From positions 104,084-168,083 of the forward strand of contig CAMYUW010000001.1 in the NCBI GenBank assembly GCA_947302275.1: DNA of 64,000 bases, written 5' to 3'. The translations under genes and the position numbers were made by a program. The stretch comes from an uncultured Prevotellaceae bacterium (GTDB lineage: Bacteria; Bacteroidota; Bacteroidia; Bacteroidales; Muribaculaceae). Shown here piece after piece: positions 47,833 to 55,808 of the stretch (position 1 is the first letter of the stretch; the number at the start of each line of letters is the position of its first letter). A model generated the notes under the pieces. The model was not told the DNA's origin and made no database searches. It saw nothing but the letters and a program-made list of their open reading frames with translations.

Positions 47833-47865
47833 AGTATCACTTTAATTGATGTACCGTATCTAATT

Positions 47866-48246
47866 ATGGGCAAGGGAAAATCAATTGGCACTGCTGGCGA
47901 GTTGGCCGCCTGTGAATTTCTGATCAGCAAGGGCTACACCGTGAGGGAAACCAACTGGAGATTGGGTCATCTGGAAATTGATATCGTCGCTCAAGAAGCC
48001 AACGCCAACCACCTGCACATCGTAGAGGTCAAGACCCGCACCAGCACTGAGCATTTTGACCCCATGGAGGCCATCAATCCCAAGAAGATACGCAACCTGG
48101 TCAATGCCGCCAATGGCTACATCAGCCACAACGAGTTGCAGATGACCGTACAATTTGACGTGATGATTATTGAGGGAACCGAACCCGACTTTATCATACA
48201 CTTTTTTCCCGACGCATTTGAGCCACCGTTGCGCACCGTGCGCTAG
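47866..48246 (+). CDS. YraN/UPF0102 family endonuclease-like protein
   Basis: GTAGELAACEFLISKGYTVRETNWRLGHLEIDIVAQE...LHIVEVKTRTS. Confidence 0.93.
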   Translation: MGKGKSIGTAGELAACEFLISKGYTVRETNWRLGHLEIDIVAQEANANHLHIVEVKTRTSTEHFDPMEAINPKKIRNLVNAANGYISHNELQMTVQFDVMIIEGTEPDFIIHFFPDAFEPPLRTVR

Positions 48247-51167
48247 CCGTTGCCTTGCTGAACGCCGTCACCACGGGTAGCACGGGCTTGGGTAGGCGTC
48301 ATGCCGTAATGTTGGCGGAACACACGCGAGAAGTAGGCCACATCGGTGTATCCGCATTTCTCAGCCACATCGCCGATGAGTTGGTTCTCGGAACCCTCAC
48401 GCAGCAAGCGCATCGCCTTCTCCATGCGCAACTGAGCGACATAAGCCACCACATTCTTGCCTGTGGCCTCCTGAACCCGCCGTCTGAGCTGGCTCTCACC
48501 CATCTTGAATACTAACGCGATCGCATCCAGGTCAAGCTTGGTAACACCCTGTGTTATTTTCTTATCCACTTCATGCCTGAACTGCTCCAGGAATACGTGA
48601 TCATCCTCATAATCACTGGCTGAACTGGCACTGGTGACCGCTGGTGTGCTCACCGGCTCTGCCTTAGCAGCACCGGCCAACTCTTTCAACGAACGGCGGC
48701 TAGTCACCAGACGATCGGCCCAAGCGGTCATTTCTTCCCTCACAAACGGCTTGACCAGATAAGCGTCGGCACCGGCCTTGATGCCACGGATGCGGTCTTC
48801 CTTATCGGTGCGGGCGCTGAGCATAATGATGGGAATGTGGGACAGGCGGCTGCTTGACCTCACACGACGGCACAGCTCCAACCCATCCATCACCGGCATC
48901 TTGACATCGGTCACAATCAAGTCAGGAATGAGCTCTTGGACCTGGGCAAATCCCTGGGCGCCGTCCTGGGCATAATAGACATTATACCTGTCCTCGAAGA
49001 CTTTGCCCACCAGTTTGGCAACATCGGCGTGATCCTCAATGAGCAAAACAGTGGGTCTGTCATGGTTCTTGGCCCCCGCCAGCAAACCGCCTGTAGCGGC
49101 GGCCGGTTTCCTCCGCTGGAGCAACCGAGGCATGACGGCGACAGGGCTGAACCTCATTTTCACACTGTTATCATGCTTGCAGGGCAATGTTACTGTAAAG
49201 ATCGAGCCTTGATCCTTGCTGCTGTCGGCTGCCACCGATCCGTCCATTGCCATGACCATGTCACGGACAACGGTCAAGCCGATGCCTACACCATCCACAA
49301 TCTGCTCGGCCTCGGACCCCCTAAAGAACGGTTCAAACACATGCGACAAGTCGGCCTTATTGATACCCATGCCGGTATCAGCCACGCGAATGACGAAATT
49401 CTTGCCTTCGACCCAAGTAATGACAGTGATCTTGCTGAACTCACGACTATAATTGATGGCATTCTCGAGAAGACTGCCCATGATGGTTTTCAGATAGCCT
49501 GGCACAGTATCAATATCAACACTTTTCTCACGTGAAGCATAGGACAGTTCGATGTGGCGCTCAATGCACAGGTCGCGATAGCTCTCCACAACCATGCGGA
49601 TAAAGGGCACGGCATCGCCCGTGAGCCATTCCAGGTTGGAAATGGCGCTGCGCACACCGCCCACTTCAAGTATGCGGTCAACCAAATCAAGCAGGTTATT
49701 ACCTTGACGCTCGATGATCACGAAATTCTCTTTCTGACTGTCAGTATAGCTGGATGTGGCCCTGTCTTGGGTATCGGCGATGATGTCGTCGATAGCTCCC
49801 ATGATAGCGCTCAATGGCGTGCGCAACTGGTGAACCACATTGGTAAAGAACAACGAGCGTGTCTCCTCGACCTGCTTCAGCATGCGCTGTGAGCGGGAAC
49901 GCACGCGCATAGCGTAAACCAGAGCGCCGATGATTGCGCCTGCCATGAGCAGCAGCAACACGACGAGCAATGCCATGGTATTACGCATGCGCTTGAGACG
50001 GGCGATATCGTTGTTGAGTATGTCCTTTTCGCCGTTGGAGCGGTCACGCTCATAGGTGATGCGCTGTGACCTCACCTCATCGTTCTGCTTCAGTCCATTG
50101 ATGCTGTCTTCTATCTCATCACACTTGATGAAATAATTCAGCGCCTCGTTATGCCTTCCCTCGTGGAGGGCCATCTGATACTTGAACTCGTATGCCCTAG
50201 CCAGATGTTCCTTGCTGTTGATGCGGCGGGCATTGTCCTCGGCTTCATTGATATACTTGCGCGCATCGGCCTCCTCGCCCAGCTTAAAGCTCAAATTGGC
50301 CAGTGCCAAGCAGGCATCCAGGCGATGCCAATCATCGTTGATCTGCAGCAACGACTCATAGGCTTTCTTGTATTCTTCCTGTGCATGGGCATAATTGCGG
50401 TCGCTCTCATACAGCTTTCCAAAATACAGATGACACAGGGCCATACCGGTCTCGCTACCCGCTTTTTTATTGTGTTCCATGGACTTGCGGTAATACACCC
50501 ATGCCGAATCGATATCGCCACAATTGTATCTAATGGAACCCAAGTTGCCATAGTTGACCGCCATACCCAAGTCGCTGCCCAACTTTTCTTCACCAGCCAA
50601 TGCTTCATGGATGATACTGTCGGCCGTGGCATAGTTACAGAGCGATATCTCTATGTTACCGATACCGTTAAGGGTTATCACACGGCATTTAATCGCCTCA
50701 TCACTCTCCTTATCACTGTAAGTGTCACACAAGAGCAAAGCCCTGAAATGATAGCCATTGGCCGAACTCAACTCACTCATGCGACGGTAATCGGTGCCGA
50801 TGTTGTTGAGCGCCATCGCCATCTCAATCGTGTCGGCCAATTGTGTTGAAAGGTCAAGTCCTTGATTATGAATAACTATTGCCTCGTTGAAACGGGAAAG
50901 GGCACGCAACTTGTTTCCCTGATACTTCAACGCCAGCATCTCGCCAACGTCGTCTCCATTATCATGATAGGACCTTGTCATGACAGCCAACGAGTCAAGG
51001 TCGCTAATCCCCTTTAACAGATTGTCCACCTCGGCATAATGGGCATTTCCCGCATGGCCGCCGGTTGCCGTGTGACGGCAAGACGCCATCGGCAACATCA
51101 AACCTGTGAGCAACATTAGCGCCACGGGCCGCATTATTCTTCGGAGGCAAGAGACAAGAGTGATCAT
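48243..51167 (-). CDS. Hybrid two-component system: TPR sensor - TM - histidine kinase - response regulator - AraC HTH
   Basis: N-terminal lipobox LPMASC, TPR repeats, HK (FFTNVVHQLRTPLSAIMGAIDD; VADTGMGINKADLSHVFEPFFRG), REC (TVLLIEDHADV...LIVTDVKMPVMDGLELCRRVR), AraC (GDVAEKCGYTDVAYFSRVFRQHYGMTPTQAR). Confidence 0.93.
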   Translation of the reverse strand: MITLVSCLRRIMRPVALMLLTGLMLPMASCRHTATGGHAGNAHYAEVDNLLKGISDLDSLAVMTRSYHDNGDDVGEMLALKYQGNKLRALSRFNEAIVIHNQGLDLSTQLADTIEMAMALNNIGTDYRRMSELSSANGYHFRALLLCDTYSDKESDEAIKCRVITLNGIGNIEISLCNYATADSIIHEALAGEEKLGSDLGMAVNYGNLGSIRYNCGDIDSAWVYYRKSMEHNKKAGSETGMALCHLYFGKLYESDRNYAHAQEEYKKAYESLLQINDDWHRLDACLALANLSFKLGEEADARKYINEAEDNARRINSKEHLARAYEFKYQMALHEGRHNEALNYFIKCDEIEDSINGLKQNDEVRSQRITYERDRSNGEKDILNNDIARLKRMRNTMALLVVLLLLMAGAIIGALVYAMRVRSRSQRMLKQVEETRSLFFTNVVHQLRTPLSAIMGAIDDIIADTQDRATSSYTDSQKENFVIIERQGNNLLDLVDRILEVGGVRSAISNLEWLTGDAVPFIRMVVESYRDLCIERHIELSYASREKSVDIDTVPGYLKTIMGSLLENAINYSREFSKITVITWVEGKNFVIRVADTGMGINKADLSHVFEPFFRGSEAEQIVDGVGIGLTVVRDMVMAMDGSVAADSSKDQGSIFTVTLPCKHDNSVKMRFSPVAVMPRLLQRRKPAAATGGLLAGAKNHDRPTVLLIEDHADVAKLVGKVFEDRYNVYYAQDGAQGFAQVQELIPDLIVTDVKMPVMDGLELCRRVRSSSRLSHIPIIMLSARTDKEDRIRGIKAGADAYLVKPFVREEMTAWADRLVTSRRSLKELAGAAKAEPVSTPAVTSASSASDYEDDHVFLEQFRHEVDKKITQGVTKLDLDAIALVFKMGESQLRRRVQEATGKNVVAYVAQLRMEKAMRLLREGSENQLIGDVAEKCGYTDVAYFSRVFRQHYGMTPTQARATRGDGVQQGNG

Positions 51168-51345
51168 CCTATCAAAATATCAAACAATATCAAAAACAGA
51201 GAATTGCCGCAAATATATATAAAAAAAACAAGTCCACATGTTTTTTACCTAAAAAAGTAATACTTACAGCCTGCAGAAGCTCCCTACTGACATTTAACAG
51301 GGGATTTTTTAAGGCCAAGCGGCCCTTATATTCAATTAATATGTG

Positions 51346-51353
51346 TAACTTTG
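51346..51353 (+). promoter_or_regulatory. -7 box TAACTTTG
   Basis: TAnnTTTG ends 11 nt before ATG at 51364. Confidence 0.6.
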
Positions 51354-51363
51354 CAGTTTGTAT

Positions 51364-51906
51364 ATGGAACGAGACAAGAAAAGCATATTTCAACGGGCTG
51401 CCGAGTGGGGTGTACCTTTCGGCTTGTACTTGGCCTGCGGCGGGATATCATACATCTACGCCGACCACTTTGCCCCCCTGAGTGTGCTCTTTTTCACAAT
51501 CACGCTGTTTGCTCCGGTTGTAACCTATTATTTCCAAAGGCGCAAATTCATCGAGGATGACGGTTTCACCGAATATGCAGGCCTGTGGATGCTGGGAATC
51601 ATGCTGTATATCCTGGGCACCACACTTGCAAGTTTCTTCATCTATCTGGTGCTGGAACATCTGCGACCCAACTTCATCTATGATCAGGCACAGGCAGCGA
51701 TCAAGGTTTATAGCAGCCTGCCTGAGATGCGTGACAGTGAGGTCTTGCTCGTCCTGAAGCGCATGGTCAACGAGAAGCTGCTGCCCTCACCCATCGAGAT
51801 GGTGTTCAACGTCTTCTGGTTTGTCACGTTTGCCGGCTCGGTGTCCAGCGCCATCAGTGCCCTGATTGCCCAACGAAGCATCAAGAGGCCAATAAGAAAG
51901 AACTAA
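51364..51906 (+). CDS. DUF4199-type membrane protein
   Basis: MERDKKSIFQRAAEWGVPFGLYLACGGISYIYADHFAPLSVLFFTITLFAPV, 4 TM, upstream of a GT2 gene. Confidence 0.8.
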   Translation: MERDKKSIFQRAAEWGVPFGLYLACGGISYIYADHFAPLSVLFFTITLFAPVVTYYFQRRKFIEDDGFTEYAGLWMLGIMLYILGTTLASFFIYLVLEHLRPNFIYDQAQAAIKVYSSLPEMRDSEVLLVLKRMVNEKLLPSPIEMVFNVFWFVTFAGSVSSAISALIAQRSIKRPIRKN

Positions 51907-51939
51907 AAAGAAAAGAATTAGATATATTTAGATATCATC

Positions 51940-52980
51940 ATGGATATTTCAGTAGTAGTACCTCTGTATAATGAAGCCGAGTCGCTGCCCGAACTCGCGG
52001 AATGGATTGAGCGCGTCATGGACGAGAACGGCTTTGACTATGAAGTGCTGTTCATCAACGATGGCAGCACCGACGACTCGTGGGACGTCATCAAGCGCCT
52101 GAACGAGAGGAATCCCCGATTAAAGGGCATCTCCTTCCGGCGCAATTACGGCAAGTCGCCGGCGCTGAATACCGGATTCCAAAATGCCCGCGGCAACGTC
52201 ATCATTACTATGGACGCTGACCTGCAGGACAGTCCTGACGAGATTCCCGAACTCTACCGCATGATTACCGAGGACGGCTACGACCTGGTGAGCGGGTGGA
52301 AAAAGAAACGCTATGACCCGTTGAGTAAGACCATACCCACCAAACTGTTTAACGCCACGGCACGTCGCGTGAGCGGTATCCACAATCTGCACGACTTCAA
52401 CTGCGGCCTCAAGGCCTACCGCCGCGAGGTGGTCAAGCACATCGAGGTCTATGGCGACATGCACCGTTATGTTCCCTATCTGGCCAAGAGCGCTGGATTC
52501 ACCCGCATCGGCGAAAAGGAAGTCAAGCACCGTGCCCGCAAGTATGGTACGACCAAATTTGGCCTCGATCGCTTTGTCAATGGTTACCTTGACCTGTTGA
52601 CCTTGTGGTTTCAAGCCAAGTTCGGCGTCAAGCCGATGCACTTCTTCGGTCTGTTGGGCAGCCTGATGTTCCTGCTCGGTTTTGTTGCCGTTATCGTTGT
52701 CGGTGCACTCAAGCTCTACAACATGTACAGCGGTAACAGCTATAGGCTGGTAACCGACTCCCCCTACTTCTACCTCGCACTCACCTCGATGTTGCTGGGT
52801 ACCCAACTGTTCCTCACGGGTTTCCTGGGCGAACTCATCATCCGTCACAGCAACGACCGCAACCACTATGAAATCGGCGACATGACTCCCGATGCCGACA
52901 ATGCCGTGTTGACGCCTAGACGACACACCGACGAATTGCCCACCACCGTGCAACAACCCATCCCACTCAAAGCCCAATGA
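51940..52980 (+). CDS. GT2 family glycosyltransferase with C-terminal TM helices (DPM/ArnC-like)
   Basis: DISVVVPLYNEAESLPELAEWI, LFINDGSTDDSWDVI, ITMDADLQDSPDEIPELYRM, HDFNCGLKAYRREV. Confidence 0.93.
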   Translation: MDISVVVPLYNEAESLPELAEWIERVMDENGFDYEVLFINDGSTDDSWDVIKRLNERNPRLKGISFRRNYGKSPALNTGFQNARGNVIITMDADLQDSPDEIPELYRMITEDGYDLVSGWKKKRYDPLSKTIPTKLFNATARRVSGIHNLHDFNCGLKAYRREVVKHIEVYGDMHRYVPYLAKSAGFTRIGEKEVKHRARKYGTTKFGLDRFVNGYLDLLTLWFQAKFGVKPMHFFGLLGSLMFLLGFVAVIVVGALKLYNMYSGNSYRLVTDSPYFYLALTSMLLGTQLFLTGFLGELIIRHSNDRNHYEIGDMTPDADNAVLTPRRHTDELPTTVQQPIPLKAQ

Positions 52981-53477
52981 ACCGCCCGACGCTCATCCTG
53001 ACACTGGCGCTCCTGCTCATCGCAGGCAGCATAGTGCTGCCTTCATGCGGCGACGACAGTTGCTACGACAACGGCAGCAGCTTGCCGCTCGCCGTATGCT
53101 ATGTCGGGGATGCCAAGCAGAGCATCAGCGGATTAACCATCAAGGGCATCGGCGTTCCCGGTGACAGTCTGCTGGCCGACTCCAGCACTGTCAGCGAGAT
53201 TTACCTGCCCTTGAGAGCCAGTGTAGGCAACACGAGCTATGAGCTGCGCCGCTGGGTACAACTCGGTGGCACCACTACCCTGTTCCACGATACTATCAGC
53301 GTGGAATATGAGGCAGTTCCGTTTTTCCACTCGACCGAGTGCGGCGCGATGTACAATTTTAATATCAAGCGGGTAACCTTTACCGACAACGCCATCGACT
53401 CGGTTGTCATGCTGAAGACTAAGGTGACCAACAGTATTGACCCGGCCATGCGCATCCACTTCACTTATTTTGAGTAA
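52977..53477 (+). CDS. DUF6452-type lipoprotein
   Basis: Lipobox VLPSC; SCGDDSCYDNGSSLPLAVCYVG..., overlaps upstream gene by ATGA. Confidence 0.75.
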   Translation: MNRPTLILTLALLLIAGSIVLPSCGDDSCYDNGSSLPLAVCYVGDAKQSISGLTIKGIGVPGDSLLADSSTVSEIYLPLRASVGNTSYELRRWVQLGGTTTLFHDTISVEYEAVPFFHSTECGAMYNFNIKRVTFTDNAIDSVVMLKTKVTNSIDPAMRIHFTYFE

Positions 53478-54331
53478 TGAAGGTACTTGTCACACATAGC
53501 ATCAAGCGCACGGCAATGCTGGGGTTACTGGCGGTTGTCTTCGCATTGACTTGCTCGGCACAGCAGCCCGACAAGCGCCATGTGACGCCCGTCAAGCCCG
53601 AGACCAACCAAGTCAAGCCGCCTCCCAAGGGCACCGACGAGAAGATCATCCAGCAATACATCAGCGGAGACAGCGCCGCAGCCATTGAAGAGGCCCGCAA
53701 AGACTCCTTGCGACGCATCTACAAGCACTACCCGCTGATTACCGACCTATCCATCGGTCTGAACTTTATCGAGCCCCTATTCATGGCGCTCGGCCAAACC
53801 TATGCCAGCGCCGACATCAATGCCACACTCAACATGTGGAACCGCATCCAACCCACCGTCGAGCTGGGTTTGGGTTGGGCCAAGACCTCTCCCGATGACG
53901 GCAATTTCACTTATAAAGGCAAGCCATCCCCTTACTTCAAAGTGGGAGCTAACTACAACTTCCTGTTCAAGAATTCACCTGATTACCAAGTGATTGTGGG
54001 CTTAAGGCTGGGATATAGCACCTTCTCTTACGATGTACGCGAGGTTCACTACTGGAACAGCTATTGGCAAGAGCTCATCCACTTTGGCCTCACCAATCAG
54101 CACTCCCACGCCTTGTGGGGTGAGGCGGGCGTCGGCCTCAAGGTAAAGTTGTGGGACAGCATTTCTATGGGATGGCTGATTCGTTATCACGGCATATTCA
54201 ACTATGGCAAAAATTCCAACTCAAGGCCTTGGTTCATACCCGGTTACGGGCCACGGACCAGTTCCTTGGGATTATCGCTCAGCGTGAGCTATACCCTGCC
54301 TTTGCGGCATGGGAAACAAAGCACCGAATGA
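53477..54331 (+). CDS. DUF6048-type outer membrane beta-barrel protein
   Basis: Stop/start overlap with upstream gene; DLSIGLNFIEPLFMALGQTYASADINATLNMWNRIQPTVELGLGWAKTSPDDGNFTYKGKPSPYFKVGANYNFLFK. Confidence 0.78.
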   Translation: MKVLVTHSIKRTAMLGLLAVVFALTCSAQQPDKRHVTPVKPETNQVKPPPKGTDEKIIQQYISGDSAAAIEEARKDSLRRIYKHYPLITDLSIGLNFIEPLFMALGQTYASADINATLNMWNRIQPTVELGLGWAKTSPDDGNFTYKGKPSPYFKVGANYNFLFKNSPDYQVIVGLRLGYSTFSYDVREVHYWNSYWQELIHFGLTNQHSHALWGEAGVGLKVKLWDSISMGWLIRYHGIFNYGKNSNSRPWFIPGYGPRTSSLGLSLSVSYTLPLRHGKQSTE

Positions 54332-54498
54332 TCCAATCACCTTATTCACACCTAACCATCATGATCAAAAAATCATTACCTAAAGTCAAACGGCCATCAA
54401 CACGCATCGACAGGCTTCGCCCTGCCGCACAACCCGGCTGGTATAAGCGTTTCAAGCAACTCTCGTTGCTCGCGGGCAACAACTTCAGGTTGAAATAG
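54328..54498 (+). CDS. Possible small basic protein translationally coupled to the DUF6048 gene
   Basis: ATGA overlap; MIQSPYSHLTIMIKKSLPKVKRPSTRIDRLRPAAQPGWYKRFKQLSLLAGNNFRLK (56 aa, or 45 aa from MIKK). Confidence 0.35.
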   Translation: MIQSPYSHLTIMIKKSLPKVKRPSTRIDRLRPAAQPGWYKRFKQLSLLAGNNFRLK

Positions 54499-54772
54499 GG
54501 CACTGGCGTGCATTTTGCCCTCGTTGAATAACGAAAAAATCATCGTTTTTTCAAAAAAATTTTGCCAGTTCAAAAAAAGTTAGTAATATTGTACTCTGAA
54601 AAGCGGGTAAAACTGCACATAATTTATGCATTTACCTCATTTTCAAACAATTGCTAACCGAATCCCGTTCTTCCGTCCTAACCGACGGTGGGCGGTAAGT
54701 TCAATAAAAAAAAGAAGACTAAAATAAAAAATATTAATTAACATTATTACTAACATTTTAACTCATTTAACT

Positions 54773-55744
54773 ATGAAGATTAAAAACTTACTTCTTATTG
54801 CAGCAGCTGCATCGCTGAGCTTCTCCGCTTTTGCCGATGAGTTGACAACTGGTGAGTATGCTTTCTTGGAAGATGGCACGCCCGCTATGGTTGGTCAAGC
54901 AACCCAAGATCACCTGTTCGTCCGCGGCGACTATGAGAACACCGGCGTGGTATTGGACAACAAGGTATCCTTCAAGCTGGGTACTCCCCAAACCGTTTGG
55001 TTCTGGCTTGATGACGATTCTTTCTATGAGAACACAAAGGTACAGGCTCTGTCTCCCATCGCTCTTACCAGCGCTGAGAACGAGTTCTACAATGAGGTTG
55101 CTTACAACTCATTCCAGTGTGACATCTATCTGCCCCAGAGCATGACTCTCATCAGCGGTGAAGATGAGGAAGGTGAGGAGCTCCTGTTCGTACAGGGTAA
55201 TCGTCTTCCCAGTTCTTCCAACATTTCTTGGAAAGAGAAAGAGGGTAAGGTAATTGATGGTATCAATTATCGCGTTTACACCGTTGTTTGCTCCAACAAC
55301 AACGGCTTCGGCTGCCACCTGTCTGCAAAGAATGCCAAGGCTTACCGTGACAACGGCGCCCTCAAGAAGGACGACGCTGCCGTATTTGGTCTGTTCTTGA
55401 TGAACGCTAACCAGGATCAGGTAGAAGGCCGCATCGCTGACATGATCATCGCAAACCAGGAGTTTGGTTTCCGTGAGGGTGTTCGCGACGGTTGGGAGCC
55501 CAACGACTACCGCTTCATCTATGGCACTGGTGGTAACAACGAGACCCAGCGCTTCCACCTCTACAACCGCGTAGGTCTGTGGGGCAGCAGCAACGTTGTT
55601 GAGAACCTTGCCAAGAAAGAAGTTAGCAGTGTGAAGTACTACAACGTAGCTGGTATGGAGAGCAACGTTCCCTTCGAGGGCGTTAACATCCAGGTTACCA
55701 CCTACAACGACGGTACCACCAACACCTGCAAGGTGATGAAGTAA
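54773..55744 (+). CDS. Secreted protein with T9SS-like C-terminal tail, unknown function
   Basis: Signal peptide MKIKNLLLIAAAASLSFSAFA; C-terminus VSSVKYYNVAGMESNVPFEGVNIQVTTYNDGTTNTCKVMK; biased codons. Confidence 0.78.
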   Translation: MKIKNLLLIAAAASLSFSAFADELTTGEYAFLEDGTPAMVGQATQDHLFVRGDYENTGVVLDNKVSFKLGTPQTVWFWLDDDSFYENTKVQALSPIALTSAENEFYNEVAYNSFQCDIYLPQSMTLISGEDEEGEELLFVQGNRLPSSSNISWKEKEGKVIDGINYRVYTVVCSNNNGFGCHLSAKNAKAYRDNGALKKDDAAVFGLFLMNANQDQVEGRIADMIIANQEFGFREGVRDGWEPNDYRFIYGTGGNNETQRFHLYNRVGLWGSSNVVENLAKKEVSSVKYYNVAGMESNVPFEGVNIQVTTYNDGTTNTCKVMK

Positions 55745-55768
55745 GAAATCACTTTTAGTTGATTCAAT

Positions 55769-55802
55769 AAAAAACCGCGGACTTTTCAGTTCGCGGTTTT
55801 TT
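55769..55802. terminator. Bidirectional intrinsic terminator
   Basis: aaaaaaccgcg / cgcggtttttt between convergent 54773 gene and terminase. Confidence 0.88.
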
Positions 55803-55808
55803 ATATAC

